Of a stretch of DNA of 64,000 nucleotides, positions 23,290 through 36,214 are shown piece after piece. Positions within the stretch are counted from its first letter, which is position 1. Each line of letters begins with the position of its first letter. Origin of the DNA: Siphonodentalium dalli (taxonomy: Eukaryota; Mollusca; Scaphopoda; Gadilida; Siphonodentaliidae); assembly GCA_032622095.1 (NCBI GenBank), contig CP136063.1:217203982-217267981 (forward strand). The letters are read 5' to 3'. Both the position numbers and the translations under genes were made by a program. Below the pieces are notes generated by a model. It saw nothing but the letters and a program-made list of their open reading frames with translations, was not told the DNA's origin and did no database searches.

Positions 23290-24610
23290 GGCCATATGGT
23301 CACCCACTGTACACACGGAGACATGACCCATGATCATACAGCCATACTTGGTTACCGTTACAAATGACCATACATCCATGAGTCACAATGCAGGCACACC
23401 GGGTGTACTCCTACACATGACCCATGACCATATAGTCACTCCCTGTAATCATATTCACCATATATTCATGATCATAAGTCAATACGGTCACTCACTGTAT
23501 ACCTATTCACCACACCCATGGCCAACTAGACATTTAAGATATGCATAAACACCAGAACAATGACCATAGAGTCACTCCAGGTATACATATATGCACATCA
23601 CAAATGGCCATATAGCCACTCGCTTTATGCACATACCCTCATCCATGACACCAGGTATACGCATACACTAAACGTATGACCATATAGCCACTCCCTGTGT
23701 ACCTATTCAAAACATTCATACATTATCATACAGTCAACCCCTGTATACCTATTGACCTCACCGTTGGCCATACGTCACTCCCTCTATACCGATTCGTTAA
23801 ACCATAGCCAAACAACCACTCAAGATATACGTATACACACCAGCCATGACCATAGTCACTCCAGTTATACATATGCATCGATGGTCATATAGCCACATGC
23901 ACATACCCCTCATCCATGATCCATGACCAGCCACGAATCACCACGCAGGCACACCAGGTATACTGTTACACCGAACACAAATGATACATCCACGACATAT
24001 ATAAATATACATCTCACCCGTTACCACAATGGCACTCCATGTATACCCACACACTCGTCAATGACCATCCAGCATACTCCAGGTATGCATATAGACTTCA
24101 AGCATGAATGTACACCTATACACATTACATATAACCATAAAATCACTCCCTATTATCGATACACCCATTCATATCATACAGACAACACATGTATACATAT
24201 ACACCCACATGTGACAACAAAGTCACACAATGTACACCTGTACATCCCACCCATGACATGAAAGTCACTCCATATATACATAAACAACACACAGATGACC
24301 ATGTACCTACTCTCGTTATATATCCATTCGCCACATCAATGCCCATACAGCCACATCGGGTATACCCGTAATGGGAACACGTAAACATACAACATACAAT
24401 CACTCCATGTATACCGATTCGCCTCACATATGACCATACAGCCACTCCTTGTATACCTATAAATCGCACCACGGACACCCCACTCATGACCATATATTCA
24501 ATATTTGTACACCTATTCACACCATTCATTACCATAAAATAACGTATTGCCTACCTATCCACCTCACCTATGACCATACAGTAGCTCCCTGGCTACCACA
24601 TTGGCATCCG
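23290..24610 (+). repeat. Degenerate minisatellite (about 40-50-bp unit)
   Basis: Recurring words ATGACCATA, AGTCACTCC and TGTATACCTATTCACC follow each other in a constant order with strong drift, roughly 25-30 units. Open frames on both strands across it, with Thr/His-rich or Cys/Val-rich products, are repeat artefacts. Confidence 0.8.
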
Positions 24611-25850
24611 CCCTATATCAAGTTGGTAAATTTTTACCATGGTGGGCCAGAATAGCCACATATTATGGTTCATCTCAGTTCTGTTTCAAAGTTCTGCCCA
24701 TTTCGTTTCAATACTATGGCCAGAATCCCAATGTGGTTCTCGGCAAAATTCCATACTGCAACTTTATAATGGATTTGTCATGCCCCATAATAGAATATAT
24801 AATTGTCAGTTGATCAACTAACATGTATAATAACCAAGTGAGTCACAATTTGCTACCTTTTTGGAAAACGCAGAGAATAATGTTCGGGATATACGTAAAA
24901 ATCAACTGTTTACACCAAATTTGGTTGCCATTTGGAAGCCATCTTGAGTAATTTGGTCTATAAACACCGTAGTGTGACACATTTAAGATATATCACACAA
25001 TAAACACCTTTCATACCAACGATAGTTACATTTTACCTGAAAAAATGGTTCAAATCGGAAAAGTTATTTTTTGCCGATATTTATGTCAGATTTGTGAGAG
25101 AAAAATCCAATATTTCTGGTCATGTCGGTGGTGACAATATAACAATTAACCATGGTACATTAGACATCTTAGTATTCAATGAAAAGAAGGCAGAATAGCC
25201 AATTTTAAACATCAACCAAAACTTGTAAGCGAATGCAGGACATTTTGGTACATTTTCCTTATTTTGGCGGCCATTTTGGCAGCCAATTTGAGTAAAAGTA
25301 ACAATTTTGGTTGCAATGAGTTGGAATATTCATAGGTAATGATATGCCTCACTTACATTACACAGTTCTGCTCATTTCGTTGCTCCAATGATAAGTTAAT
25401 ATAAAAAATACAAAATAAAGTCATATTTCGCAACCAGTTCCAAACAGCATAAACTGATCTAGAAGATATTAGTGAAAAAACGTTATATTTTCAACTACCG
25501 GCGGCCGTTTTGGATGGGGAGTTCCAAATTTTGCCCTGTAAAATTTTGCATTGCATTATATCTTAGCTTCACGAAAATATGTACATTTGCATAAATGTGA
25601 CTAGATTTTCCCACTATAATTTGCATCAAAGTGACTTAGAGCCTAGTATGAAAAACGCCATATTGTCTGGAGTCTACACAGCCACTTTTGTTCTTGTTAA
25701 CATTGCTTAAAAGTTGAATGACATAATAAGGAACAAAATGAGTGGGGTAAGGTTAAGTCCCGGGGGTGCAAGGGTGCCCATATCAGCTCCCGGACTAATA
25801 CCTTCTTCCAAATTACGTAGACAGAATTTGGAAGCTCGAATGAGCCATGT
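24610..25850 (+). repeat. Diverged repeat with GGCCGCCATNTTGG-like motifs
   Basis: Scattered motifs such as GGCGGCCATTTTGG and TTGGAAGCCATCTTGAG. The segment 25640-25800, with CCATATTGTCTGGAGT and GTCCCGGGGGTGCAAGGG, recurs in the same orientation at 28660-28810. No coding content was recognised. Confidence 0.5.
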
Positions 25851-25899
25851 CCGTTTATCTGTATGTTTTCCGTCCGTCCGGGCATATATCTCAGCCATG

Positions 25900-28820
25900 A
25901 TTTATCGGATCTGATTGAAATTTCGTAGGAATGTTCACCATCATGGCTGCTTTCAAAAAGTGATACCTTGGCTAACTTGGCTAGGATTACTCTTGTACTT
26001 GAGATGAGAAATTATCACTCAAATCCAAGATGGCGGCCAAAATAGTGACCGGAAATTAAAAATCCCCGAATATCCCAGATTTTTACATCAGTGAGAGTTA
26101 CAACTTAATCAATGCTTATTGTTTTGAGTTGGGTGAAGTACTCTACTTGTATTTCATCCAATAAAATATCCCCCAAATCCAAAATGACGCCCAAAATGGC
26201 GGACATATTTTGAAAAATCAGTCATACTTGCAGTTGAGTGGGAATACTGAGCCGAGGTAATTACCTTTAATCTCATCCAAGAAATAATTTCCTTAACCCA
26301 AGATGGCGGCTATAATGTCGAGCGATATTTGAAAATACGTCTGTATTCCTTTAGATTCTGACAATGAGCATTATTGTTACGCGTATTATATCGACATTTA
26401 CATTTAGGTAGGGAACATTGAACCGAATTTTTTGTTTGAGTTGGTAATTGATACTCGCAGCCACGATGGCGGCCAAACTGGTGTTTAGAAATTGAAAAAT
26501 CGTCGATATTTTCACATATTAATTTCCACTTTTGTCAACATATCGATTTGTGTTGATTGGTTGATTTATTGCAAAAGTCACATAACAGTGAAACAAGCAA
26601 AAACTTATAGAAACTATGTACACATATTTGGGTATCACATCCATCATTGTTCATTCCATATACATATGCATGTTATATATTAGGATAATTACATGTGTTC
26701 ACCCATAACAATGAATGATTCCGCTAATATAGAATGTAGACAATACGGTGCATACATCATATATTGATTCATACTTAAAACGTCTTCAAATGCATAACAT
26801 AGCTAGCAGCCTTCTGGGAGGACATAAAAAAAACCAGTTAATAATCGCGATGTGGCATTTCGAAATCCATTCTCCATTAAGCGCCGATGATGGCCGTAAC
26901 CGTTGTGCCGAATAGTTATATTATGACTTACAATATTCAGAACAATTACCTGCGAACTGATTTTGATTTGCCACATTCAGAATCAGCTGGACCGACTTCC
27001 ATCTCTTCGTCTGATCAATATAGATCGATCTCACCAACAGAATATTCTACGTACTTTCTGAGAGAAGAGTCCCTCTAGTCAGAACGCTTCAAACAATCCA
27101 TTTTCCGATGTCGAGCTCGTGGGTTTTCTCCAAAAGCGGCGGATTCGTTATATTCGTGAGCTTCCCCATGTAACATTTAGTATAACGCATCTGATAACTA
27201 TGGGGTTTGTGCATAATCTTGAACTAGAAAGGCATATGGTCGATTAGTAAACTAGCTTTCGGAAGGTCATCTCTATACCCACGCTTTTCTCAGACCTCAT
27301 GTGGCTAACCACATGTACACCTGGTGATCTTCCCAGTTATCGAGCCTCTGGTCTTCTCGATAGGCGGTTCGTCAATTCACGAACTCAGATAACACATTGG
27401 CGTTCATGGATACTGTGTTGGTGCGAGCGAAATATACTAATCTGATCAAGAGATTGAAGCTGGTCCAGATAATTATAAATGTGGCAAATTAGAATCAACT
27501 GATGTAGTTGTTCTGAGTCTTGCAAGTCATAATATGACTATTCGGCGCACCTACGGTTACGGACATTATCGGCGCTTACTGGATAATGGATTCGAAATGC
27601 CACATCGCGATTATTCACTGTGGGTTTTCGTCCTCCCAAGATGCCAATAGCTGAGATACGTTTTAAATAGGAATCGATAGATATTGTCGACTTTTCAATT
27701 TCTGACCACCAGTTTGGCCACAATCTTGGCATAACTACCAATTGGCCAACTCGAACGAATAATTCGTATGAATGTTCCCTATCTACACGTAAATATGGGT
27801 GGAATTCGTGCAACAATAACTCACATGCATTGTAAGAAATCAAAGGCATACCAACGTTGTTTTCAAATTTCGGTCGCCATTTTTGCCACCGTCTTGAAAA
27901 TAGGAATTTGTTTCATTGAGGGAAAGTAGTAAGTTAGTAACTTCGCCTCAGTATTCCCAACTCAACTGTAAGCATGGGTGTAGTAATTGACAATAACTCC
28001 CACTGATGTGAATATAAAGGATTTTCTGTGATATTTTATTCTCCAAAATATGTACGCCATTTTGGGCGCCATATTGGATTTGGGGGACTTTTTGTTGGAT
28101 CATATATAAGGAAAGTACTTCGCGTCAGTACTATCAACTCAAAACAGAAAGCATGGATGTAGTTGTCGTAATAATAACGCTCACTGGTGTGGAAATCGGC
28201 GATTTTCGGTGATATTTCAATTTCTGGTCGCGATATTGGCTGGCATCTTGGATTTGGGTGAATAGCCCTGGTATCTCCTACACATGAACATGATTGGGTG
28301 GAGTTATAATGACAATTATAACACCCACTTATTCGAAACAGACATGCGATTTGCGTCGATTTGGCTTTGATCGGATTATACCGGCATTTGGAAAAACGTG
28401 ATATCGGGCAAAAATATCCGACCAAGATGCCCATGTTTTCTCACATAGACAAACAATAGGTGGTAAAATGTCGATTTTTTTCACATTACGGCCGCCATAT
28501 TGGCCGCTATATTGGATTTTGGTTTCGGACTTTTGGCTAGTTTTTAAGCGTTTTATATTGCCATAACGAATCGAGTGCAAAATAAAAGTGCATGTGATAT
28601 TATATTTACTATAATTGCGACCAAAGAGACCTGGTGCATATCAAGCAATTGCCGCCATGTTGGACGCCATCTTGTCTGGAGTTTCTGCGGCCACGTTTTT
28701 TTTTCTTGTTAAGAAGTGAAATAAATTAGAGGTAACCTTAAGTAAGGAAATTAGTGGTGTGAAGTTGCGTCCTGGGGTGCAAGGGTCGACCAATATCTCC
28801 TAGACTAAAACATATAACTC
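25900..28820. repeat. Large imperfect inverted duplication (about 2.9 kb)
   Basis: Matches in opposite orientation step inward symmetrically: GGCCAAACTGGTG (26472) with CACCAGTTTGGCC (27707), ATCGCGATGTGGCATTTCGA (26846) with its inverse (27592), and GATTTGCCACATTCAGAATC-like (26965) with its inverse (about 27490). The centre is near 27230. The outer parts carry several CCAAGATGGCGGCC-like motifs, forward on the left and inverted on the right. A Kolobok- or foldback-type element, or an ancient inverted duplication, is possible. No enzyme is encoded. Confidence 0.6.
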
Positions 28821-29258
28821 AAGATTAGATTAATTTTAAGAATCACAGAGCACACATTTTGAAGCTTTGCCACCGCACTCGTCATTTATCACTGCATTTC
28901 CAGCCAGATTGAATAATTGCTGCTCTCATCGAAGACCTCTTTTTGCACATTAGTATATAACTCTTTTTGAACGGAGCAGAAGTTAGCTAGAATTTTACCA
29001 TTTTGTCGATATATTTGCTGGCACGACGTCGTGTCTCTACATATTGACCTCTGATCTGAGATATTGAAAACTATGAACAAACACTTGTCAGAAAAGATGT
29101 CGCTGAAAGTGTTTAAAATCACGCTCAAATTCACTTCTACGATCCAAGAAGAGATTTTCGCTGGAATTAGCTGGAGTTCTCTTAGAAATTAACGAAACAA
29201 CGAGTGAATTTACGTCACGTGTTGATGGATGGGCAAGTTGTGATTTGGTGTGAAACGG
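28820..29258. other. Gene-free stretch
   Basis: No gene or clear repeat recognised. Confidence 0.4.
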
Positions 29259-29930
29259 TACTATTTTTATACTAAATGGATCACACCAGTTATATTAAAA
29301 GGCCCCTGGTTATACAAGTATATATTGGGATGGTCCGTATATTATTCATTTGGACGGGGATGTATGAGAAACATAAGCATGCAGACGACAGACAGGAAAA
29401 CAGATAATACAAAAGCAGAAGGATTCCTATCCACTGGTGGGAAATGTATTATTATGGACTTGTTCGGGTTCGTGAAATTGATAAGTTAGTATACTCGGGC
29501 GCTATATAGCATTCTACTAACATCGCCGAAAATTTAAAAGAAATGGACCATTCCACTCCATAGAAAACATCGTCTGAACTACGCCCAATTGTAAATATTT
29601 GCATCTCGATTCGGGACGCAACCATGCACTTTGCGATAATTTAACACAAATGATTTCGCCATCGAGAGGCATTGCATTTAATTAATACATAAGATTGACG
29701 GTGTATATTGTCAATTTTCATTAATATTCGTAACAAATAACTGCTTTGTGAAAGATTATTCTCAATTTCTATGTGATCACCCTACCGGAGTGTTTCACAT
29801 CACTTTAAATAAGTTCAACAGACGGCTGGGCGGGTCGGCCTATGCATAGGCGTTTGTTGAACTTATTATCTGAACATTTCCAAAGCGTTGACTACTCGTC
29901 AATGAATAATTACTGAAGACGGTGTTAAAC
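29259..29930 (+). mobile_element. Family E MITE, decayed, split by a family H repeat
   Basis: The left part (about 29265-29448) has TACTAAATGGAT, GGGATGGTC and CAGACGACAGACAG as in other family E copies. The hairpin resumes at 29808 with AATAAGTTCAACAGA and GTTGAACTTATTATCTGAAC. About 360 bp of family H sequence lie between. Confidence 0.55.
29449..29807 (+). repeat. Dispersed repeat family H, copy 1 (about 360 bp)
   Basis: Shares long stretches with 35877-36214, such as GAAATTGATAAGTTAGTA, CATAGAAAACATCGTCTGAA and AGATTATTCTCAATTTCTAT. Class unknown; no coding frame. Confidence 0.65.
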
Positions 29931-30237
29931 ACTTCCAATTATCGTTCAAGTACGTGCCGCGAATCAATCACTTGCGTTAATATCGGTCTAACTAGACTAG
30001 TGTGCACCGAGTTGAAGAATGGAAATAATTATTCACCAGCGGTAGTATTACTCTTGAATTGTGACGTCCCCCTGCACCGACAAAAACATATTCCAGATGA
30101 GAGTTGCGGGTGCAGATGAGTTTGTTTGATTACGCGATGTAACCTTTGCTATAGTGTAGCACGTGGATGTAATACGCAGCAGTATATTCGATAGGCTATG
30201 GTTGTGTATCTCTCCAGAGGGACATAACACAGGTCCC

Positions 30238-30337
30238 CAAAACAAAAATTCATCCCACCCCCTGTAATACTTAATTGTATAGGTTTAAGCATTACTGGGG
30301 GGTCGAATAAAAAAAAAATTATGGGGACCTGTGGGGC
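30238..30337. repeat. Short inverted repeat with CAGGTCCCC ends
   Basis: ACACAGGTCCCCA at the left pairs with TGGGGACCTGTGGG at the right, with poly-A and poly-T inside the arms. MITE-like. Confidence 0.55.
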
Positions 30338-30339
30338 AT

Positions 30340-30965
30340 AATGGATTAACGGAGTACCGGATGTATGCAGGGATGTGGCTAGAGTGTCTCTGTTGCACTC
30401 CCCACATGGACAAGACACTCTCTCATGTTCACGGCCTCCTTGGGTTGATACCCCCTAAGGTCGGAACATTTCCAACTGATGGCCATTTCAAACATGTTGA
30501 CCAAAAGTTGAAAAACATATGCCGCTGTTGGTCTAAAAACAGCATTTATATCCTGGACTTTATCACAAGTTCAATTAGGAATAAGCCATTGGAACGAATC
30601 ATGGCCAACTTTGGAAATTTCATGCCTGATAAACATTTGTTGGAAATTTCAAATAAAAAAGGTTAAAATTTTTCTCATAGTTTTATTTTCCAACCTATAA
30701 TTAGTGGGGACTTTGTTGTTATTAGACCAACAATTTTTTGAAAGCTTGAGTATCAGTTAACAAATTCCAACCCAAGGGGCAGTTCAAAATGGCATTTTGC
30801 GAAATTGGGAGTTTAGTCTGGTTCAAGGGGGGGGGGGAATAGTTGAAGACCCCCCACAACAGAGACCCTTTAACCACACAGGTGTTTAACACATCGCAAC
30901 CCTGCGCAACCTGGTAATTTATATGTTTCACATCTGGGAACTTAAAAGTCTTGAGTCTAGGTCTC
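30340..30965. other. Gene-free stretch
   Basis: An open frame at 30331-30666 (+) shows no recognisable domain and no splice context that I trust. A G run lies at about 30829-30837. Confidence 0.35.
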
Positions 30966-30967
30966 CC

Positions 30968-31075
30968 ATAGCAGATGAGGTCCCCAGTGGATGAATTTAT
31001 TGGCGCTAGTGCAGGATAGCATCACTAAAATCACCCTCTGGGGACCTCAATCTGCAAATGTCCACCACCATATTT
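30968..31075. mobile_element. Family L hairpin, copy 1
   Basis: GCAGATGAGGTCCCCAGTGG and inverted CTCTGGGGACCTCAATCTGC enclose a GGCGCTAG / TAGCATCAC loop region. See 48478-48810 for the fullest form. Confidence 0.6.
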
Positions 31076-31477
31076 TCAGGCAGGAGTCAGAATATTGATA
31101 ATTTGATATCAATATTAAACAAGTATTATTCATTTTATCAATATTCCAACTAAAATAAAATCATGTTTTCTCTTATCACATGGATGAGTGATGTAGCAAG
31201 TTGAAATTCCCTGGAGCGAGCATTTTAACACATTCTTTATTAAATGGATTGTTTGGTATAGCGCGTGCAAATTTTCTTTATCCAATTCCAGATTGAAATA
31301 AAAGGCCGCTCGGCCACAGTGTCCCCCGAACCGGTGGCTTCATTTGGAGCGGAGGCTTTGTAGAAGTATACTATATGGATAAGACACTTGTGCATTGTCT
31401 CATTGCTGACATGCATACAAATAACCAAACTCTTAAAGTCAAAATATAACCTCAAATTGGTACAAAATGAAGAAAAT

Positions 31478-31910
31478 TACATGAAAAATTGAATTTTCTT
31501 AGTCGAAAAGCCCATAACTCTGAGAAAAATCATCGGTTCAAACTCAAATTCGAACTTGACCTGTATCGTGATATGACTGATCCACATAAAAACGGTATTT
31601 GCAATTAAAGGATCCAAACTTGAGATATCATCCGGAAACCGAAAAAGTGAGAAATTTTCTAAGTAAAACAAGTCGAATAAAAGGTCGGTAGACCTCATGT
31701 CCGCCTCTAAGCGTTGGCTTGATACGACTGTTGTTTGCGTATAAAAATTGGCATGGCGGAACACGAAATCGAATTTGATTTGTCTTTTGTGCTAGTAAAC
31801 CTACATATACCAAATTTAATTTCATTCAGTACACATTTACTAAAGTTATCATCCGGAATCCTCAAATTGGCAAAAATTCTAAGTAAATGAAAGTGTCAAT
31901 GACACTGTAG
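31478..31910 (+). repeat. Tandem 'CATAACTCT ... ATCATCCGGA' units, left block
   Basis: Units of roughly 150-190 bp that start near CCCATAACTCTGAG, pass through TTCGAACTTGACCTGT and end TATCATCCGGAAACC. The same family continues at 33127-33780, and the 165-bp array sits between the two blocks. Confidence 0.65.
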
Positions 31911-32009
31911 CTCAACTTGGAAAGGGAATAATTTAATGTATTACAGTCAATGGAGCGATTAGGAATGTGGAAAGTTGGATGTCTAATACTAGTTTATCGA
32001 CATGAAGAT

Positions 32010-33060
32010 ATATATAAAATCCCAAGATGGTTGCTGGCGGCTATGTTTTCCAATAAAATTCAAAAGCATTTGATAGCTTTAGTCATGCAAATAGTAAAAT
32101 GCAAGATGGCTGCCAGCAACCATGTTTTTTGGCCAAATAACCCCAAAATGACTCGTTCCCATCTACATTCCAATTTCAACAGCCATGACAAATTTTATGA
32201 TGATCAGACTAAAGGTACGACATGTAGCCCGTGCTAAAGGATTTAGTCATACAAAGAGTAAAATCAAAGATGGCTGCTGGCGGCCATGTTTTTTGGCCGA
32301 ATGACCCCAAAATGACTCGTTCCCATCTACATGTCATTATTAACATTCATGACAAATTTCATGATGATCAGACTAAAGGTACCACATGTAACCCGTGCTA
32401 AAGAATTTAGTCATACAAAGATTAAAATCCAAGATGGCTGCTGGCGGCCATGTTTTTCGGTTGAATGACTCCAAAATAACTCGTTCCCATCTACATGTCA
32501 ATATTAACATCCATGACAAATTTCATGATGATCAGACTAAAGGTATGACCTGTGGCCCATACTAATGGATTAATTTTTAAAATGCAAGATGGCCACTGGC
32601 GGCCATGTTTTTTGTCCGAATGACCCCAAAATGACTCGTTCCCATCTACGTTCCAATTTCAACAGCCATCACAAATTTTATGATGATCAGACTAAAGATA
32701 CGACCTGTAGCCCGTGCTAAAGGATTTAGTCATACAAAGAGTAAAATCCAAGATGGCTGCTGGTGGCCATGTTTTTCTGCCGAATGACCCCAAAATTACT
32801 CGTTCCCATCTACATGTCATTGTTAACATCCATGACACATTTTATGATGATCCGACCAAAGGTACGACCTGTAGGCCGTGCTAAAGATTTTAGTCATACA
32901 AAGAGTAAAATCCAAGATGGCTGCTGGCGGCCATGTTTTTGGGCCGAATGACCCCAAAATGACTCGTTCCCATCTACATGTCAATATTAACATCCATGAC
33001 AAATTTCATGATGATCGGACCAAAGATACAAACTGTAACCCGTGCTAAAGGAAATTGTTG
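32010..33060 (+). repeat. Tandem array, about 165-bp unit (7 copies)
   Basis: The phrase AAGATGGCTGCTGGCGGCC recurs near 32023 (variant), 32103 (variant), 32269, 32432, 32584, 32750 and 32915, mostly 152-166 bp apart. Each unit continues with GACCCCAAAATGACTCGTTC, TTTCATGATGATCAGAC and GATTTAGTCATACAAAGAG. The first copy is truncated. Related sequence reappears at the window end (63700-64000). Confidence 0.9.
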
Positions 33061-33126
33061 ACGAATCACGCACACACACACGCACGACGGATACCAAGCC
33101 ATGGCAATAGCTCAAACTTTACAAAG

Positions 33127-33785
33127 TAAAGTTGAGCTAAAAAGGGACATAACTCTGGTGAAAATTGGCGGGCGGAACCCGAATTCGAACTTGACCTGTG
33201 TTTTGCTAGGAGAAAGACACATACCAATTTGGTTTAAATCTGATTAACTCTACTAAAGTTATCATCCGGACACCAACTTTTGGGGTTTTATATGTCAGGT
33301 TGGCGGACAAAAAAGGGCCATAACTCTCGCAAAAATTATCGGATTAAACCGAAATTAGAACTTGAGCGGGTTTTGCATATAAACAATCCAAAATCAAGTT
33401 ATCATCCGGAAACCAAAAAACAGAAGAAAAGAATTTTCTGTGTCGAAAAAGGGGCATAGCTCTGCCAAAAATGGTCGGGCAGAACCCAAGTTTGAACTTG
33501 ACCTGTGTTTTACTGGGAGAAAGTAATATACCAAATTTGGTTTGAATCCGATTAACTCTACTAAAGTTATCATCCGGAAACCAACTTTCAGGGGTTTTCT
33601 AAGTAAAAAAAGGGCCATAACTCTCGCAAAAATTGGCGGAGCAAACCCATATTCGAACTTGACCTTTATTTTGGTCTGATAAACTCACCTATGAAATTTG
33701 CTTTTGATCTAATAACCGAAACTAAAGTTATCATCCGGAAACCATTTCCGGACACACGGACGGACGGACGGCCAGACAGACACCG
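33127..33785 (+). repeat. Tandem 'CATAACTCT ... ATCATCCGGA' units, right block
   Basis: About four further units of the family seen at 31478, ending in ACACGGACGGACGGACGG and a TCCCCCGAA / TTCGGGGGA hairpin (about 33800-33826). This looks like the 3' end of a larger dispersed element. Confidence 0.65.
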
Positions 33786-33912
33786 GCTATTTTAATAGTC
33801 CCCCGAATTTTTTTTTTCGGGGGACAATGAGGATTTTTAGAACAGAGTCGTAGTCGGGGAATTAGCTCTTTAACTAATATTTAACTGGGGAACATTAATC
33901 TGATCCTAGCAG

Positions 33913-34045
33913 CTGAGGCCTAAGCAGAAATAGGTTCAAGGAGGGTGAATTTGGTGATGCTAGCCCACCATGTGGAATAGCGTCACTAAATTCACCCTTT
34001 GGGGACCTAATTCTGCAAATGACAGACACACTATTTGCAGGCTTG
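33913..34045. mobile_element. Family L hairpin, copy 2
   Basis: GGGTGAATTTGGTGATGCTA and its inverse enclose a CCACCATGTGG loop. The right end, GACAGACACACTATTTGCAG, is intact. Confidence 0.65.
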
Positions 34046-34208
34046 TTCACACATTATAGACTACCGGTATAGTATGAGGTCGTATCGGCATTTTATTTTG
34101 ACTATCACACAAGCGAGCGAGACGAATCAAGCCCATGCTGGGTCTCAATCCTATAGTTTTGACATACTTTCTTATTGTTTCCACTTGAGTAGAACTTTAC
34201 TAGATTAA

Positions 34209-34678
34209 AGATACGGTTGGCGGTGGGTATGCTGTTAAAATATTCACCTCCATCAAAAACAGCCATAAACAGAAAGAATAGTAAAATATAGACAGACTTT
34301 GTTCTTATACCAATCAGAAATATGGCATAAACAGTATGTTATTGTCAATTTTTTTCCCTTTATTATCGCCGGATATGTTAAACATAAAGAGCGTTATTTG
34401 TTACTGTTTTCCTGATATTGAAATAATAAAGAGCGTTTATATCATTTTTATGTGATTAACCAATAGAATTGCACTGTGTTATGTCAACAGAAGCAAAACT
34501 TCTGTAGCACGAGAAGGTTCTTGTTTACGTACACCATCGTACATCTTGACGACAATAAACTATTTACGCGCTGATTTTGTTTGGCATATGAACAAAACTA
34601 TATATATTTTAATATTCCTTCTGTTGATGGCGATTTGAACAAATATGAATATTTCTGCAACGAACGCTGCCCGTGCCT
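34209..34678 (+). mobile_element. TTAA-flanked MITE family G, copy 4 (470 bp)
   Basis: TTAA at 34205-34208 and 34679-34682. Slightly shorter than the other copies because of an internal deletion around the TTTCCCTTTATTATCGCC segment. Confidence 0.85.
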
Positions 34679-34682
34679 TTAA

Positions 34683-35293
34683 CCTATTGTCTTGCTTGTC
34701 ATGTGATAGTCAAAACAAATTGCTGATACATGTATGACCATAATATGGTCGCTGAATGATAAATATTGTAGCATGTGGGAACATAGTTCAGTCATGGCAG
34801 GCTTGCAATGTTAGAAAACGTTAATCTTTCTGGCCCCTTAGCAGCTCAGTAGGAAGATCCATAGCAGGCTTCTTGGTTATAATAGTTCAATCCATGATTA
34901 GCATGGTGCTCCAGGCAAAGGGAGCTAGTGTAAGATTTGCCAGATGCACACTAAGGGTTTCTACATGCTGTTGCACGATTTCTCAGGGTGCGACTACTGA
35001 AACTGGAAGCATCGTGATAAGTATTGCTGCTGAAAGCAACATGAAACCCCAACTACATTGCTCTACAGCTTAACTGCCTGAAACATTCACTTTATATAAT
35101 ATAATTTAGATGTACCGAAGTGCCTTCCTACTTCCAAGTGACTCTGCTTCAATTTAAATTGATAGGTACACAATCATACTTCCGAGCCACAGAATGATGA
35201 ACCTTTTTTTGGGGGGGGGGGGGGGGGGAGGGGGAGGTGTCTGAAGAAGTGTTGATGAATATTTCCCTATGGTACTAATATTTGTGTGTTATA
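34683..35293. other. Gene-free stretch with poly-G
   Basis: A run of about 18 G lies at 35211-35228. An open frame at 34873-35073 (+) has no recognised domain. Confidence 0.4.
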
Positions 35294-35297
35294 TTAA

Positions 35298-35536
35298 CCC
35301 TTCCATGACTGGAGCTTCCTCAAATTTAGCAAATACCATGTGCCAATGCATTCTCTTACAACACGAGTCTCCCATGGGGAGCATCGCATATATAAGAGAA
35401 TACATTGGCCTAACACTAACCTTGTAACCAGTGCATTCTCTTATATATGCAAGACTCCATATGGGAGACTTGCATATATAAGAGAATGCGCTGGCACAGG
35501 ATCTTTAATGATGCACCAGCTCCCGCTATGGAATGG
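35298..35536 (+). mobile_element. MITE family A with two hairpins
   Basis: Starts CCCTTCCATGACTGGAGC after TTAA (35294-35297). The right end is mutated (GGAATGG then TTAT). Hairpin 1 (35342-35409) has lost pairing in its left arm. Hairpin 2 (35428-35497) is nearly perfect. Confidence 0.78.
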
Positions 35537-35876
35537 TTATGTAAACACATACTGGAAATAGGACTAAAATAGATGAAAACACATTTCATTTCAAGAATAA
35601 TTTATTCTTTAACTGTGTCAAAATGCATCAAAAAGACACTGGTGTTAATCTTGGCAAATTGTACAGTTCAGCATTTTTGATATTTTCCAACCACACTGAC
35701 AATAATTTCCATAGTATAACAAACATATGTGAATGGAGCATTGAAAGTGCTAATCCACTAGATTATCAAATGCTTTTTAAGTCATTGCAGCCTCACATCT
35801 GTCTCAAGGGACATAAACACCATTAGCAAACTTTAGCCAAAAAACGTTTTGTTTGACACAAGTGATAGAAGTGAAA

Positions 35877-36214
35877 TAAGTATTATGGACTTGTGAGGGT
35901 GTATGAAATTGATAAGTTGGTACTCAGGCACTATGCCAACCTGGGGAATCAATATTTTCCATAGAAAACATCATCTCATTCATCTGAACTACGCTCATTG
36001 TAAATATCTACATCTCGAATTGGGATGTTACTATCGCTGATAAACTAACAAAATTGATTTTGTCATCGAGAGTCATTACATTTAATTAATATATAAGAAT
36101 GATGGTGAGTGTTGTTGATTTGGATTAATATTTGTAAAACAAATAACAACTTTGAGCAAGATTATTCTCAATTTCTATTGATCACCCTACAGGAATGTTT
36201 CACATCACATTAAG
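35877..36214 (+). repeat. Dispersed repeat family H, copy 2
   Basis: Homologous to 29449-29807 over its full length. Here it is not embedded in a family E element. Confidence 0.6.

Noticed and set aside
23290-24610. Thr/His-rich or Cys-rich small proteins
   Set aside because: Frames on both strands are open because of the degenerate minisatellite. No start context, splice site or domain supports them.
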